A stretch of 64,000 nt of DNA, taken from JBMOKT01 sp049323895. Lineage in GTDB: Bacteria; Bacillota; Peptococcia; Peptococcales; BICA1-8. Of this stretch, positions 25,961-33,096 are shown one piece after another. The notes under the pieces were generated by a model. That model was not told the origin of the DNA. It did no database searches and saw only the letters and a program-made list of their open reading frames with translations. Every line of letters begins with the position of its first letter. Position 1 is the stretch's first letter. Both the position numbers and the translations under genes were made by a program. Location of the stretch: assembly GCA_049323895.1 (NCBI GenBank), contig JBMOKT010000017.1:1-64000 (forward strand). Reading direction: 5' to 3'.

Positions 25961-26012
25961 CACTATATTTAGTGACATTTACTATTTTATACTACTATAT
26001 TTAGTATGTCAA
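25961..26012 (-). promoter_or_regulatory. nrd promoter with two NrdR boxes
   Basis: On the minus strand TTGACA (complement at 26007-26012) and TAAAAT (complement at 25984-25989) are separated by exactly 17 bp, an excellent sigma-A promoter. Box 2, TACTATATTTAGTA (25993-26006), fills the spacer. Box 1, CACTATATTTAGTG (25961-25974), covers the start-site region. The boxes are 32 bp apart, about three helical turns, as expected for paired NrdR operators. Confidence 0.9.
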
Positions 26013-26038
26013 ACCATAATTTTACAGAAACCAAAAAC

Positions 26039-26064
26039 AAAAAAGCGCCTCATGGCGCTTTTTT
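26039..26064. terminator. Bidirectional terminator between ymxH and nrdR
   Basis: An 11-bp stem (AAAAAAGCGCC / GGCGCTTTTTT) with a 4-nt loop and T runs in both directions. Confidence 0.8.
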
Positions 26065-26142
26065 CTCAGAAGCAGATGCATCCCTATATGTTCACCTTCA
26101 TTGAATGCTTGCCTTATCCTAAGCCTCAACCTAGACCTTAAC

Positions 26143-26166
26143 CTAAAACCGCCTTGGCGGTTTTAG
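26143..26166 (-). terminator. Hairpin overlapping the ymxH stop
   Basis: A perfect 11-bp stem (CTAAAACCGCC / GGCGGTTTTAG) with a 2-base loop, spanning the ymxH stop codon. A second terminator follows at 26039-26064. Confidence 0.6.
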
Positions 26167-26459
26167 AGTTCCGCCTTTCTAACCCACTCTTCATTTTTAT
26201 CCCTTCTAGGTAATTCAGTAAATTGTATTGCTTCTACCAGGATAACATCTATCCCAATTCTGATTATTTTTTCCCAGGGCACAATATAATCTTCTTTTTT
26301 ATTGAAAATATTAAGGAACCTGCTGGCACCAGGAAGAATTAAAGCGGTTATTCTGCCTGTCTCCACATCAATATCGATATCCTTAATTGGTCCTAAACGT
26401 CTCCCATCAATTACATTAATTATTTCCCGTTCTTGCAAATCCGAAACTTTAGCAAGCAT
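26163..26459 (-). CDS. YlmC/YmxH-family PRC-barrel sporulation protein
   Basis: A 98-residue PRC-barrel protein: KVSDLQEREIINVIDGRRLGPIKDIDIDVETGRITALILPG is the typical beta-barrel start. YlmC/YmxH proteins accompany sporulation genes in Bacilli and Clostridia; the molecular role is not known. GGAGGGG precedes the ATG. It follows spoIIR by about 110 bp and is closed by a hairpin at its stop codon. Confidence 0.88.
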   Translation of the reverse strand: MLAKVSDLQEREIINVIDGRRLGPIKDIDIDVETGRITALILPGASRFLNIFNKKEDYIVPWEKIIRIGIDVILVEAIQFTELPRRDKNEEWVRKAEL

Positions 26460-26525
26460 GAGTACCCCTCCTTATAGATGGACAATATATGTATATGTGC
26501 AGTTGCAGTTTTAATGACAAAAAAA

Positions 26526-26549
26526 TAAACCAGGCGAAAGAACCTGGTT
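26526..26549 (-). terminator. Terminator after spoIIR
   Basis: A stem AACCAGG / CCTGGTT with an 8-nt loop, followed on the minus strand by TATTTTTTTG. Confidence 0.7.
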
Positions 26550-26567
26550 GTATATGCAGTCAATTAT

Positions 26568-27194
26568 CTAAATTATTCTCCAAACCCCGGAAAAAAGTTG
26601 GAGGAAATTATGCCAAATCCGTTTAGGGGCGCCTAATGGTTCATTACTTTTTTCCTTAGATATTTTTGAATTTAAAGTTGGTACCGTCTTCTCATCTAAA
26701 ACTAAAGACTTTTCAACTTTTTTTACCCAATCGCCATGACAGATTGGAGGATAAAGAACACACCACCAATTGCCTCCTTTTCCTTCTCCAATTATTATCT
26801 TTAAAGCCATGTATTCACCAGCAGGCAAGACCAGTGAGTTACTATATCTGCGCGCAGGAAACCTGCTTTTTCCCAATTCAATTTTTACTTTGTAGTTAAA
26901 GCCTTTATTTTCAATGTATTTTTCGATATGTTTTTTTTGCGCTCTGCTATTTTTGTTAATATAAGAGGAGACCTGATTTATGTTTTTAAGCTCCTTTAAT
27001 TCAGCCATCTCCCTGAGTACTAAGTCCCTTATTTCTAATTTAAGGTTTTGATCTTCAGGACTGTCAGAATTTGCAATTATATGTAGGCGAATGATATCCT
27101 TCTCGACTTCATCGGCAATCAAGGGCTGATTTAAGCTCAAACTCAAAAATATCAAAAAAACAATTGCGCTAAGCTTTAACTTCAAATTCAACAC
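26568..27194 (-). CDS. spoIIR: Stage II sporulation protein R
   Basis: A protein of about 205 residues secreted from the forespore that triggers SpoIIGA to process pro-sigma-E in the mother cell. It has an N-terminal signal-like segment (about residues 5-25) and the family motif DIIRLHIIANSDSPEDQNLKLEIRDLVL. It starts five bases after sigG; the exact start codon (GTG or a nearby TTG) is uncertain because AAAGGGG overlaps the GTG. In Bacillus it is a sigma-F target; here it appears to be co-transcribed with sigG. Confidence 0.93.
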   Translation of the reverse strand: MLNLKLKLSAIVFLIFLSLSLNQPLIADEVEKDIIRLHIIANSDSPEDQNLKLEIRDLVLREMAELKELKNINQVSSYINKNSRAQKKHIEKYIENKGFNYKVKIELGKSRFPARRYSNSLVLPAGEYMALKIIIGEGKGGNWWCVLYPPICHGDWVKKVEKSLVLDEKTVPTLNSKISKEKSNEPLGAPKRIWHNFLQLFSGVWRII

Positions 27195-27198
27195 CCCT

Positions 27199-27975
27199 TT
27201 ACATATGCTTTCGCATATGGGTTAGGGCTGCCTTTTCTAATCTGCTGACCTGAGCCTGAGAAATACCGATTTCATCAGCTACTTCCATTTGGGTTTTGCC
27301 GTCAAAAAATCTTAAAGTCAATATCAGCCTTTCCCGTTCATTAAGCTTACGCAAGGCCTCTTTGACAGCAATACTCTCCAGCCAGCTTAGATCTGAGTTT
27401 TTTTCGTCTCCTACTTGATCCATTACAAAAATAGGGTCTCCCCCGTCATGATAAATAGGCTCAAATAATGATACCGGCTCCTGGATAGCATCTAAGGCAA
27501 ATACAATTTCCTCCCTGGGCAGTTTTAGCTCCTCGGCAATTTCAGTTATGGTGGGTTCTTTAGAATGTTTATTGACTAGGGAATCCCTGACCTGCAATGC
27601 CTTATAGGCAATATCCCTTAAGGATCTGCTTACCCTAATGGGGTTGTTATCACGCAGATATCTCCTTATTTCACCAATAATCATAGGGACCGCATATGTT
27701 GAAAACTTAACATTTTGGCTTAAGTCAAAATTGTCTATAGCTTTCATCAAACCTATACACCCTACCTGAAATAAGTCATCCACATATTCACCCCTATTGG
27801 TAAACCTCTGGATGACGCTTAATACCAAACGTAAGTTTCCTTGGATTAACTTTTCTCTGGCTTCCTCATCATTGTTAGCTTGAAGGTTTTTAAACAATTC
27901 TCTCATTTTCACGTTAGATAATACGGGTAATTTTGCAGTGTCAACTCCACAAATTTCTACTTTGTTTATTATCAA
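27199..27975 (-). CDS. sigG: RNA polymerase sporulation sigma factor SigG
   Basis: A 258-residue late-forespore sigma factor. It has the short N-terminal anti-sigma-binding segment (NKVEICGVDTAKLPVLS), region 2 with NLRLVLSVIQRFTNRGEYVDDLFQVGCIGLMKAIDNF, and region 4 with EVADEIGISQAQVSRLEK. It follows sigE by 280 bp; the gap holds the sigE terminator and a 30-bp inverted repeat, so it probably has its own promoter. The start is TTG with AGGGGGT eight bases upstream. Confidence 0.96.
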   Translation of the reverse strand: MIINKVEICGVDTAKLPVLSNVKMRELFKNLQANNDEEAREKLIQGNLRLVLSVIQRFTNRGEYVDDLFQVGCIGLMKAIDNFDLSQNVKFSTYAVPMIIGEIRRYLRDNNPIRVSRSLRDIAYKALQVRDSLVNKHSKEPTITEIAEELKLPREEIVFALDAIQEPVSLFEPIYHDGGDPIFVMDQVGDEKNSDLSWLESIAVKEALRKLNERERLILTLRFFDGKTQMEVADEIGISQAQVSRLEKAALTHMRKHM

Positions 27976-28139
27976 GCCATTTACCCCCTAAGTTCAGAGC
28001 TTATTTTAGTTATTGCCTTGGGAAGGGTTGATTATTCCAGGCAAAGGATAAAAATGGCTAAAATGGTTAAAGTCCTTTCATTCGGAGATTTGTGAATTTA
28101 GTAAAAAAACTTCAAATTGAATTTCTTTAGTGCCCAGTG

Positions 28140-28214
28140 GGGGGTGTCAGGGGACGGTTCTCTGTCACGGCTTGCGCCGAAGGGCGTGACAGAGAACCGT
28201 CCCCTGACACCCCC
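28140..28214. repeat. Perfect 30-bp inverted repeat between sigE and sigG
   Basis: The arms 28140-28169 and 28185-28214 match exactly around a 15-base loop; each contains TCAGGGGACGGTTCTCTGTC. The loop carries GCTTGCGCCGAAG, related to the motif at 31027 and 45472. The shape fits a REP-like or miniature mobile element; no transposase is present. Confidence 0.75.
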
Positions 28215-28235
28215 GACACCATAAATAAATACGAC

Positions 28236-28257
28236 AAAACGGGCTTACGCCCGTTTT
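28236..28257 (-). terminator. Terminator at the end of sigE
   Basis: A 9-bp stem (AAAACGGGC / GCCCGTTTT) with a 4-nt loop that overlaps the sigE stop codon, followed by GTCG. The T run is within the stem's 3' arm. Confidence 0.65.
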
Positions 28258-28990
28258 ACTCCATCCTTTGTATTTCTTTTTTCAGTCGTTTAATTATCCT
28301 TTTCTCCAATCTTGATATATATGACTGGGATATTCCTAGAAAATCAGCAACCTCCTTTTGTGTCTTTTCCTGCCCCCCCACCAGTCCGAACCTTAACTCC
28401 ATTATTTTCTTCTCCCGGGGATTTAATTTTTTCATAGCTGAATTTAAAAGTTTCTTATCTACTTCCTCCTCTAAGGATTTATAAATAATATCATTCTCTG
28501 TACCAAGCACATCACTAAGCAGGAGTTCATTTCCATCCCAATCAATATTTAACGGCTCATCAAAACTGACCTCTGATTTCGTTTTGTTGCTTCTTCGCAA
28601 ATGCATTAAAATTTCATTTTCAATACACCGGGATGCATAGGTAGCCAATTTGATTCTTTTTACAGGGTCAAAGGTATTAACAGCCTTAATTAGACCAATA
28701 GTTCCTATGGAAACCAGGTCTTCTATGCCGATTCCTGTATTTTCAAATTTGCGGGCTATATAAACCACTAAACGTAAATTTCTTTCGATTAGGATACTTT
28801 TAACGTTAGCATCGCCTGCCTCCAGGCGCTCTAACAAAAGTCCTTCCTCATCCTGGGTCAGAGGTGGCGGCAGAGCCTCGCTGCTGCCCACATAAAAAAT
28901 GTCTTCAGAAAGTCCTAGTTTCTTTAAAAGCCTTAAAAAAATAATTTTAAAATTTATCTTCCATCTTATTAATTGACCTTCTTGAATCAA
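28256..28990 (-). CDS. sigE: RNA polymerase sporulation sigma factor SigE (pro-sigma-E)
   Basis: A 244-residue early mother-cell sigma factor with an N-terminal pro-sequence (about 25-30 residues, hydrophobic/basic). YVGSSEALPPPLTQDEE marks the mature region. Region 2 has NLRLVVYIARKFENTGIGIEDLVSIGTIGLIKAV, and region 4 has EVADFLGISQSYISRLEKRI. The TTG at 28988-28990 is chosen because GGAGGTG lies seven bases upstream and it gives a pro-region of normal length. It follows spoIIGA and is activated by that protease. Confidence 0.96.
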   Translation of the reverse strand: MIQEGQLIRWKINFKIIFLRLLKKLGLSEDIFYVGSSEALPPPLTQDEEGLLLERLEAGDANVKSILIERNLRLVVYIARKFENTGIGIEDLVSIGTIGLIKAVNTFDPVKRIKLATYASRCIENEILMHLRRSNKTKSEVSFDEPLNIDWDGNELLLSDVLGTENDIIYKSLEEEVDKKLLNSAMKKLNPREKKIMELRFGLVGGQEKTQKEVADFLGISQSYISRLEKRIIKRLKKEIQRME

Positions 28991-29037
28991 AGATGTCCAC
29001 CTCCGTTTATTTTGTCTTACAAAATTTCGCTGCAATA

Positions 29038-29961
29038 CTATTCACCATTAAGCATATCCGGATGAATTAAAGCTTGGTAAGAACCCTGGGAGCACAACCT
29101 TAAATGATATATCCCTACAACAATCTTGGTATTGATAATTCGGTTTTCACCATCCCTAATCATTACTTTATCAGGCTTAAATCCAATCAACATTCCATTT
29201 TGATTCCCTAACGAGGAAAAGGGAATCAGTCTTAGCCTGGTTTGCCATTTATCATCCGAAAAAACACTTAACTGTTGGTCCAAAGGGGGTATTTCCTTCC
29301 TGCCCAGTATTTTCTCTAGTACCGGAGGCAAAACTGCGGCTAATTTTTTATACTCAATAACCATTACAGGTTCTTTACTGATAGGGTCAACTAACTGATT
29401 GCCTGTATCCACTAATGCATCAAAATCTATTAATTCACCAAAAATTTCTAAAGTACCTTTGACCAGCCAAGGTCCTTGATGTAAATTACGCCTTACGTAG
29501 CTGGCACCCCAAATTCCTAATATTATGGCAACTGCCAGCCCGACTAAGAGCCAGGCAGTCCTAAAATCAATTACATTCACCGCAATACCGTTCCACGTTT
29601 CAATAATATTTGGATTTGTATCAAACAGATACATGGATCCTAAAACCGCCCCACCCATGATGAATGAAACTAAATAAAAATAGGCGGCAGATTTTAAGAA
29701 CCGCCTAAAATTGTAAAATCCATAAGCTGCCAGGAGCATTAGTATAGAACAGAATATTTTGGCAAAAACGGTACTTAACATAGTAAGTTGCGGTAAAAAT
29801 ATAAGTACAGCGTAACCAGCACCAATAAATGCACCAAAACACAATCTGGTGAAGGTTGTCCCTAACTTTCCAAGTTTTGCTGCCGCCCAGAGAATAAAGA
29901 AATCCATAGTGAAATTTATAAGAAAAACTAAATCAATGTATACGTTAACATCGGGCGACAC
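29038..29961 (-). CDS. spoIIGA: Sigma-E processing peptidase SpoIIGA
   Basis: A membrane aspartic protease of about 307 residues that cleaves pro-sigma-E. The first 155 residues hold about five transmembrane helices. The C-terminal domain has FDALVDTGNQLVDP, with the catalytic Asp. The GTG at 29959-29961 is preferred over the TTG one codon earlier because of spacing from GGGGGTGG. It is followed by sigE, the conserved spoIIG pair. Confidence 0.95.
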   Translation of the reverse strand: MSPDVNVYIDLVFLINFTMDFFILWAAAKLGKLGTTFTRLCFGAFIGAGYAVLIFLPQLTMLSTVFAKIFCSILMLLAAYGFYNFRRFLKSAAYFYLVSFIMGGAVLGSMYLFDTNPNIIETWNGIAVNVIDFRTAWLLVGLAVAIILGIWGASYVRRNLHQGPWLVKGTLEIFGELIDFDALVDTGNQLVDPISKEPVMVIEYKKLAAVLPPVLEKILGRKEIPPLDQQLSVFSDDKWQTRLRLIPFSSLGNQNGMLIGFKPDKVMIRDGENRIINTKIVVGIYHLRLCSQGSYQALIHPDMLNGE

Positions 29962-30008
29962 CAAACCACCCCCGCTTCAATTTTTTCAGGGAGAAGCTTC
30001 CTCTTAAC

Positions 30009-30055
30009 ATTATAAACCATCTTCTTCCAGAAACATGTCATTTTTTGCGAAATTT
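30009..30055 (-). promoter_or_regulatory. Candidate spoIIG-type promoter with long spacer
   Basis: On the minus strand ATGACA (complement at 30036-30041) and TATAAT (complement at 30009-30014) are 21 bp apart, close to the 22-bp spacer of the Spo0A-activated Bacillus spoIIG promoter. A 0A-box-like TTTTGCGAAATTT (plus strand, 30043-30055) abuts the -35. The 0A-box match is imperfect, so this is inference. Confidence 0.45.
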
Positions 30056-30091
30056 AACTTTAGTTCAATTTATTTCCATTTGGGGCTAAAG

Positions 30092-30117
30092 AATTACACC
30101 CTCTAGGGGGTGTAATT
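30092..30117 (-). terminator. Terminator after the chemotaxis-type protein
   Basis: A perfect 10-bp stem (AATTACACCC / GGGTGTAATT) with a 6-nt loop, beginning just past the stop codon, then TCTTTAG. Confidence 0.6.
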
Positions 30118-30123
30118 TGCCGA

Positions 30124-30981
30124 CTACTTATAAGTAATATTGACATTTGTATACTCAAACAAATCAACAGCCATAGCAGCTAACTCTTGGCTTGATGATG
30201 AGATTTCCTGACAGGATTTCACTTGTTCTCGGACATTATTATCCATACCTATGCAGCTGGATTCTACGGTCTTTACAGTTTGCTGAATTTGTTGGATAAT
30301 TTCAGATATTTTCTTTACTGCTATGTTGCTGTCCGCGGCTAATTTCCTCACTTCATCAGCAACCACTCCAAAACCTCTGCCATTTTCACCAGCCCGTGCC
30401 GCTTCAATGGCTGCATTTAATCCTAAAAGATTGGTTTGATTGGCAACTTTTTGAATAAAGCTAATTATTTGATCAGTTTCTGCGACCATTTGGCTGGCCT
30501 TTATTGTCAGTTGGGTCAGCTCTTGAGCAATAACCGACAATTCATATGATTGGGCATTAAGGTTTTGAATTGATGCAGATATTTGCTGGCTGGAACTGCT
30601 TAGATCGTTGGCAGCTTGGCGGATAAAATCTTTTTCATCGGTTGTTTCCAGGGTAACTACCGCACCCACGGCATTACCACTTTCATCCAGCACAGGACAA
30701 GCGGTGGCAATGTAGGGTATACCAAAGGGAGAGGTCTCTTTGGTAAATTCATTAACTATCCTTCTTTTCTCTTTAATACATTTAGAGACTGCAGTTCCTT
30801 CAGCAATCTTTTCCCCAGCCTGTCGCTTTAAGTCAAGTTTCTTACTGGGAATATATGCTAAATAACGGTCATCTTCTACTACCGCTATTCCCATATCAGC
30901 AGAAGTAATATCATTTAAGTGGGGAGCAATGGCAAGAAAATTCCTTAGTAATTCACGACCCTTACTTTTACTTTGGTCCAA
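30124..30981 (-). CDS. Soluble methyl-accepting chemotaxis-type protein
   Basis: A 285-residue protein with no transmembrane segment. Residues 1-115 form a small sensor module (VVEDDRYLAYIPSKKLDL to ACPVLDESGNAVGAVVTLETTD). Residues 120-275 are a short MCP signalling domain with the hairpin tip NQTNLLGLNAAIEAARAGEN. It would bind CheW/CheA in the cytoplasm. No chemotaxis genes are nearby. It sits between the ketone-body operon and spoIIGA and has its own terminator. The sensed signal is unknown. Confidence 0.85.
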   Translation of the reverse strand: MDQSKSKGRELLRNFLAIAPHLNDITSADMGIAVVEDDRYLAYIPSKKLDLKRQAGEKIAEGTAVSKCIKEKRRIVNEFTKETSPFGIPYIATACPVLDESGNAVGAVVTLETTDEKDFIRQAANDLSSSSQQISASIQNLNAQSYELSVIAQELTQLTIKASQMVAETDQIISFIQKVANQTNLLGLNAAIEAARAGENGRGFGVVADEVRKLAADSNIAVKKISEIIQQIQQTVKTVESSCIGMDNNVREQVKSCQEISSSSQELAAMAVDLFEYTNVNITYK

Positions 30982-31026
30982 CCCTTGATACCCCCTTTAC
31001 AGTTTTACTAAAAGATACCAATGTTT

Positions 31027-31059
31027 AGAAAAACACGGCTTGCGCCAAGCCTTTGGCGG
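31027..31059. repeat. ACACGGCTTGCGCC-type repeat, copy 1
   Basis: AGAAAAACACGGCTTGCGCC followed by AAGCCTTTGGCGG. Nearly the same 33 bases are at 45472-45504, and the core recurs in the loop of the inverted repeat at 28140-28214. Confidence 0.6.
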
Positions 31060-31091
31060 CTGCGGAAAAGTTATGCTCCCTTATAAGTATT

Positions 31092-31131
31092 AAAAAGCCG
31101 AAACTGCAGCCATTAAAGCCACACCTCGGCT
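31092..31131 (-). terminator. Terminator of the GntP/CoA-transferase operon
   Basis: AGCCGA pairs with TCGGCT across a 26-base loop, followed on the minus strand by TTTTAATAC. It is 18 bp after the SDR stop codon. Confidence 0.5.
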
Positions 31132-31149
31132 AAAGCAGTATATTTGCTT

Positions 31150-31893
31150 CTATAGAACAGCTCCACCATCAACACATAATACCTCTCCGGTAACAAATGC
31201 CGCTTCATCAGAAGCCAGATACAAATACGCATTAGCTATATCTTCAGAGGAACCCAGCCTTCCCAATGGAGATTTTGCCTTTAGCATATCAATTACTTTT
31301 TCCGGTACACTGTCCAGCATGGGAGTCATTGTATATCCAGGAGCAACCGCATTAACTCTGATACCTTTTCTGCCCAGTTCTTTTGCCCAGGTTTTAGTCA
31401 TGCCAATCACGCCCCACTTAGTTGCAGCATAATTGGTCTGTCCAAAGTTGCCATAAACTCCTACGATGGAACTGGCATTAAGAATAACTCCGCCTTTTTC
31501 CTGTTCTGCCATTACCTTGGCCGCAGCCTGTCCGCAATTGTATACACCCTTTAAGTTTACGGCGATAACCTTATCAAATTGTTCTTCAGTCATTTTCAGA
31601 AGCTGGGCGTCTGCAGTGATGCCTGCGTTGTTAACCAAAATATCAATTTTCCCAAATTTATCCAGAGTTTTTCGAATCATTTCATCCACATTTTCCCCAT
31701 TTGTTACGTCTACAATCAGACCTAAAGCTTCCTGTCCCAATGCCTGAATTTTTTGAGTAACTTCCGCAATATTCTGCTCATTGACGTCTGCTACAACAAC
31801 ATTAGCCCCCTCCTGGGCAAACCTAACAGCTGTAGCCTCACCAATTCCTCTTCCACCACCCGTTACTATTGCAACCTTATCCTTTAACCGCAT
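31150..31893 (-). CDS. SDR-family 3-hydroxybutyryl/3-oxoacyl reductase (FabG/PhaB/HbdH-like)
   Basis: A 247-residue short-chain dehydrogenase with TGGGRGIG for NAD(P) binding (about residues 11-18), the NNAG motif, and catalytic Tyr and Lys in YAATKWG. The family covers FabG, acetoacetyl-CoA reductase PhaB and 3-hydroxybutyrate dehydrogenase, which sequence alone does not separate. As last gene after a GntP permease, CoA-transferase and thiolase, it most likely interconverts 3-hydroxybutyrate(-CoA) and acetoacetate(-CoA). This is the same order of functions as the Bacillus subtilis yxjC-scoAB-yxjF cluster. Confidence 0.85.
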   Translation of the reverse strand: MRLKDKVAIVTGGGRGIGEATAVRFAQEGANVVVADVNEQNIAEVTQKIQALGQEALGLIVDVTNGENVDEMIRKTLDKFGKIDILVNNAGITADAQLLKMTEEQFDKVIAVNLKGVYNCGQAAAKVMAEQEKGGVILNASSIVGVYGNFGQTNYAATKWGVIGMTKTWAKELGRKGIRVNAVAPGYTMTPMLDSVPEKVIDMLKAKSPLGRLGSSEDIANAYLYLASDEAAFVTGEVLCVDGGAVL

Positions 31894-31916
31894 GTTGTAC
31901 CCTCCTTTTTATGTTA

Positions 31917-33092
31917 TTATCTTTCAAATAAGGCAGCCACACCTTGCCCCCCGCCTATACAAAGGGTGGCCAATCCTTTCTTTGCATCCCTTTTTTGCAT
32001 TTCATACAAAAGGGTTACCAGGATTCTTGCCCCGCTGGCACCAATGGGGTGACCTAGTGCAATAGCGCCACCATTGACGTTAACCTTATCCATATCAAAC
32101 TCTAGTTCTTTGGCTACCGCCAGAGACTGGGCAGCAAAAGCTTCGTTAGCTTCAACAAGATCCAAATCGGAAATTTGCCAGCCTGCCTTTTTCAAGGCCT
32201 TACGGGAGGCATCCACAGGTCCAATGCCCATAATTGCAGGGGCAACTCCAGCCGATGCTCCTGCCACAAAACGGGCTAGGGGCTCAACTCCCAGTTCCTT
32301 TGCTTTTTGAGCCGTGGAGACAATTAATACAGCAGCGCCATCATTTATTCCCGATGCATTTCCTGCAGTAACCGTTCCATCCTTTTTAAAAGCCGGTCTT
32401 AGTTTCGATAGTGCTTCCACAGTAACTCCAGCCCTTGGAAATTCATCGACGGAAAAATCTTCAAAGGATTTTTTAACTGGGACTTTAACCGGAATAATTT
32501 CCTGGGCAAAACGGTTCTCCACCATAGCCTTTTCAGCCTTATTCTGGCTGCTGACAGCAAAGGCATCTTGTTCCTCCCTGGTGATTGCCCATTTTTCAGC
32601 GATATTCTCGGCAGTAATACCCATGTGATAGTCCTCCATGGCACACCATAATCCGTCTGTAATCATCTCATCTACTACTTCACCACTGCCCATCCTATAT
32701 CCGAAACGCGCCTTTGGTAAAACATACGGTGCTTGAGACATGTTTTCCGTTCCTCCGGCAACCACAATCTCTGCGTCTCCCAATGCCACAGCCTGCGCCG
32801 CCATCATTACAGCCTTCAAGCCAGAACCGCAAACTTTGTTTATAGTCAAGGCAGGAACGTTAATGGGAAGCCCCGCCGCTAATGCCGCTTGACGGGCAAC
32901 GTTCTGCCCTAGGCCTGCCTGCAAAACACAACCCATTATTACTTCGTCAACTTGCTCTTTGGCCACATTTCCCCGTTTTAGAGCCTCTTCAATTACTATA
33001 CTCCCCAGGGTTGAGGCTGTAACACCTGCCAATCCCCCGCCAAAACTGCCTATGGGGGTCCTAACTCCGCTTAAAATAACAACTTCAACCAC
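31917..33092 (-). CDS. Acetyl-CoA acetyltransferase (thiolase 1)
   Basis: A 391-residue thiolase. The nucleophile is Cys88 in INKVCGSGLKAV, the catalytic His is in GGAIALGHPIGASG, and the second Cys is in CIGGGQG. It splits acetoacetyl-CoA into two acetyl-CoA, or condenses them. Its start lies four bases after the CoA-transferase stop, and the SDR follows by 23 bases, so all are in one operon driven from the sigma-54 promoter upstream of the permease. Confidence 0.95.
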   Translation of the reverse strand: MVEVVILSGVRTPIGSFGGGLAGVTASTLGSIVIEEALKRGNVAKEQVDEVIMGCVLQAGLGQNVARQAALAAGLPINVPALTINKVCGSGLKAVMMAAQAVALGDAEIVVAGGTENMSQAPYVLPKARFGYRMGSGEVVDEMITDGLWCAMEDYHMGITAENIAEKWAITREEQDAFAVSSQNKAEKAMVENRFAQEIIPVKVPVKKSFEDFSVDEFPRAGVTVEALSKLRPAFKKDGTVTAGNASGINDGAAVLIVSTAQKAKELGVEPLARFVAGASAGVAPAIMGIGPVDASRKALKKAGWQISDLDLVEANEAFAAQSLAVAKELEFDMDKVNVNGGAIALGHPIGASGARILVTLLYEMQKRDAKKGLATLCIGGGQGVAALFER

Positions 33093-33096
33093 TTCA

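Larger units (their letters stand above)
25817..26162. other. 346-bp gap upstream of nrdR
   Basis: No gene seen. It contains a 145-nt nrdR leader, the NrdR-controlled promoter, a strong bidirectional terminator (26039-26064), and a stretch of CCTTATCC/CCTTAACC-type repeats (26110-26142) before the ymxH terminator. Confidence 0.6.
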
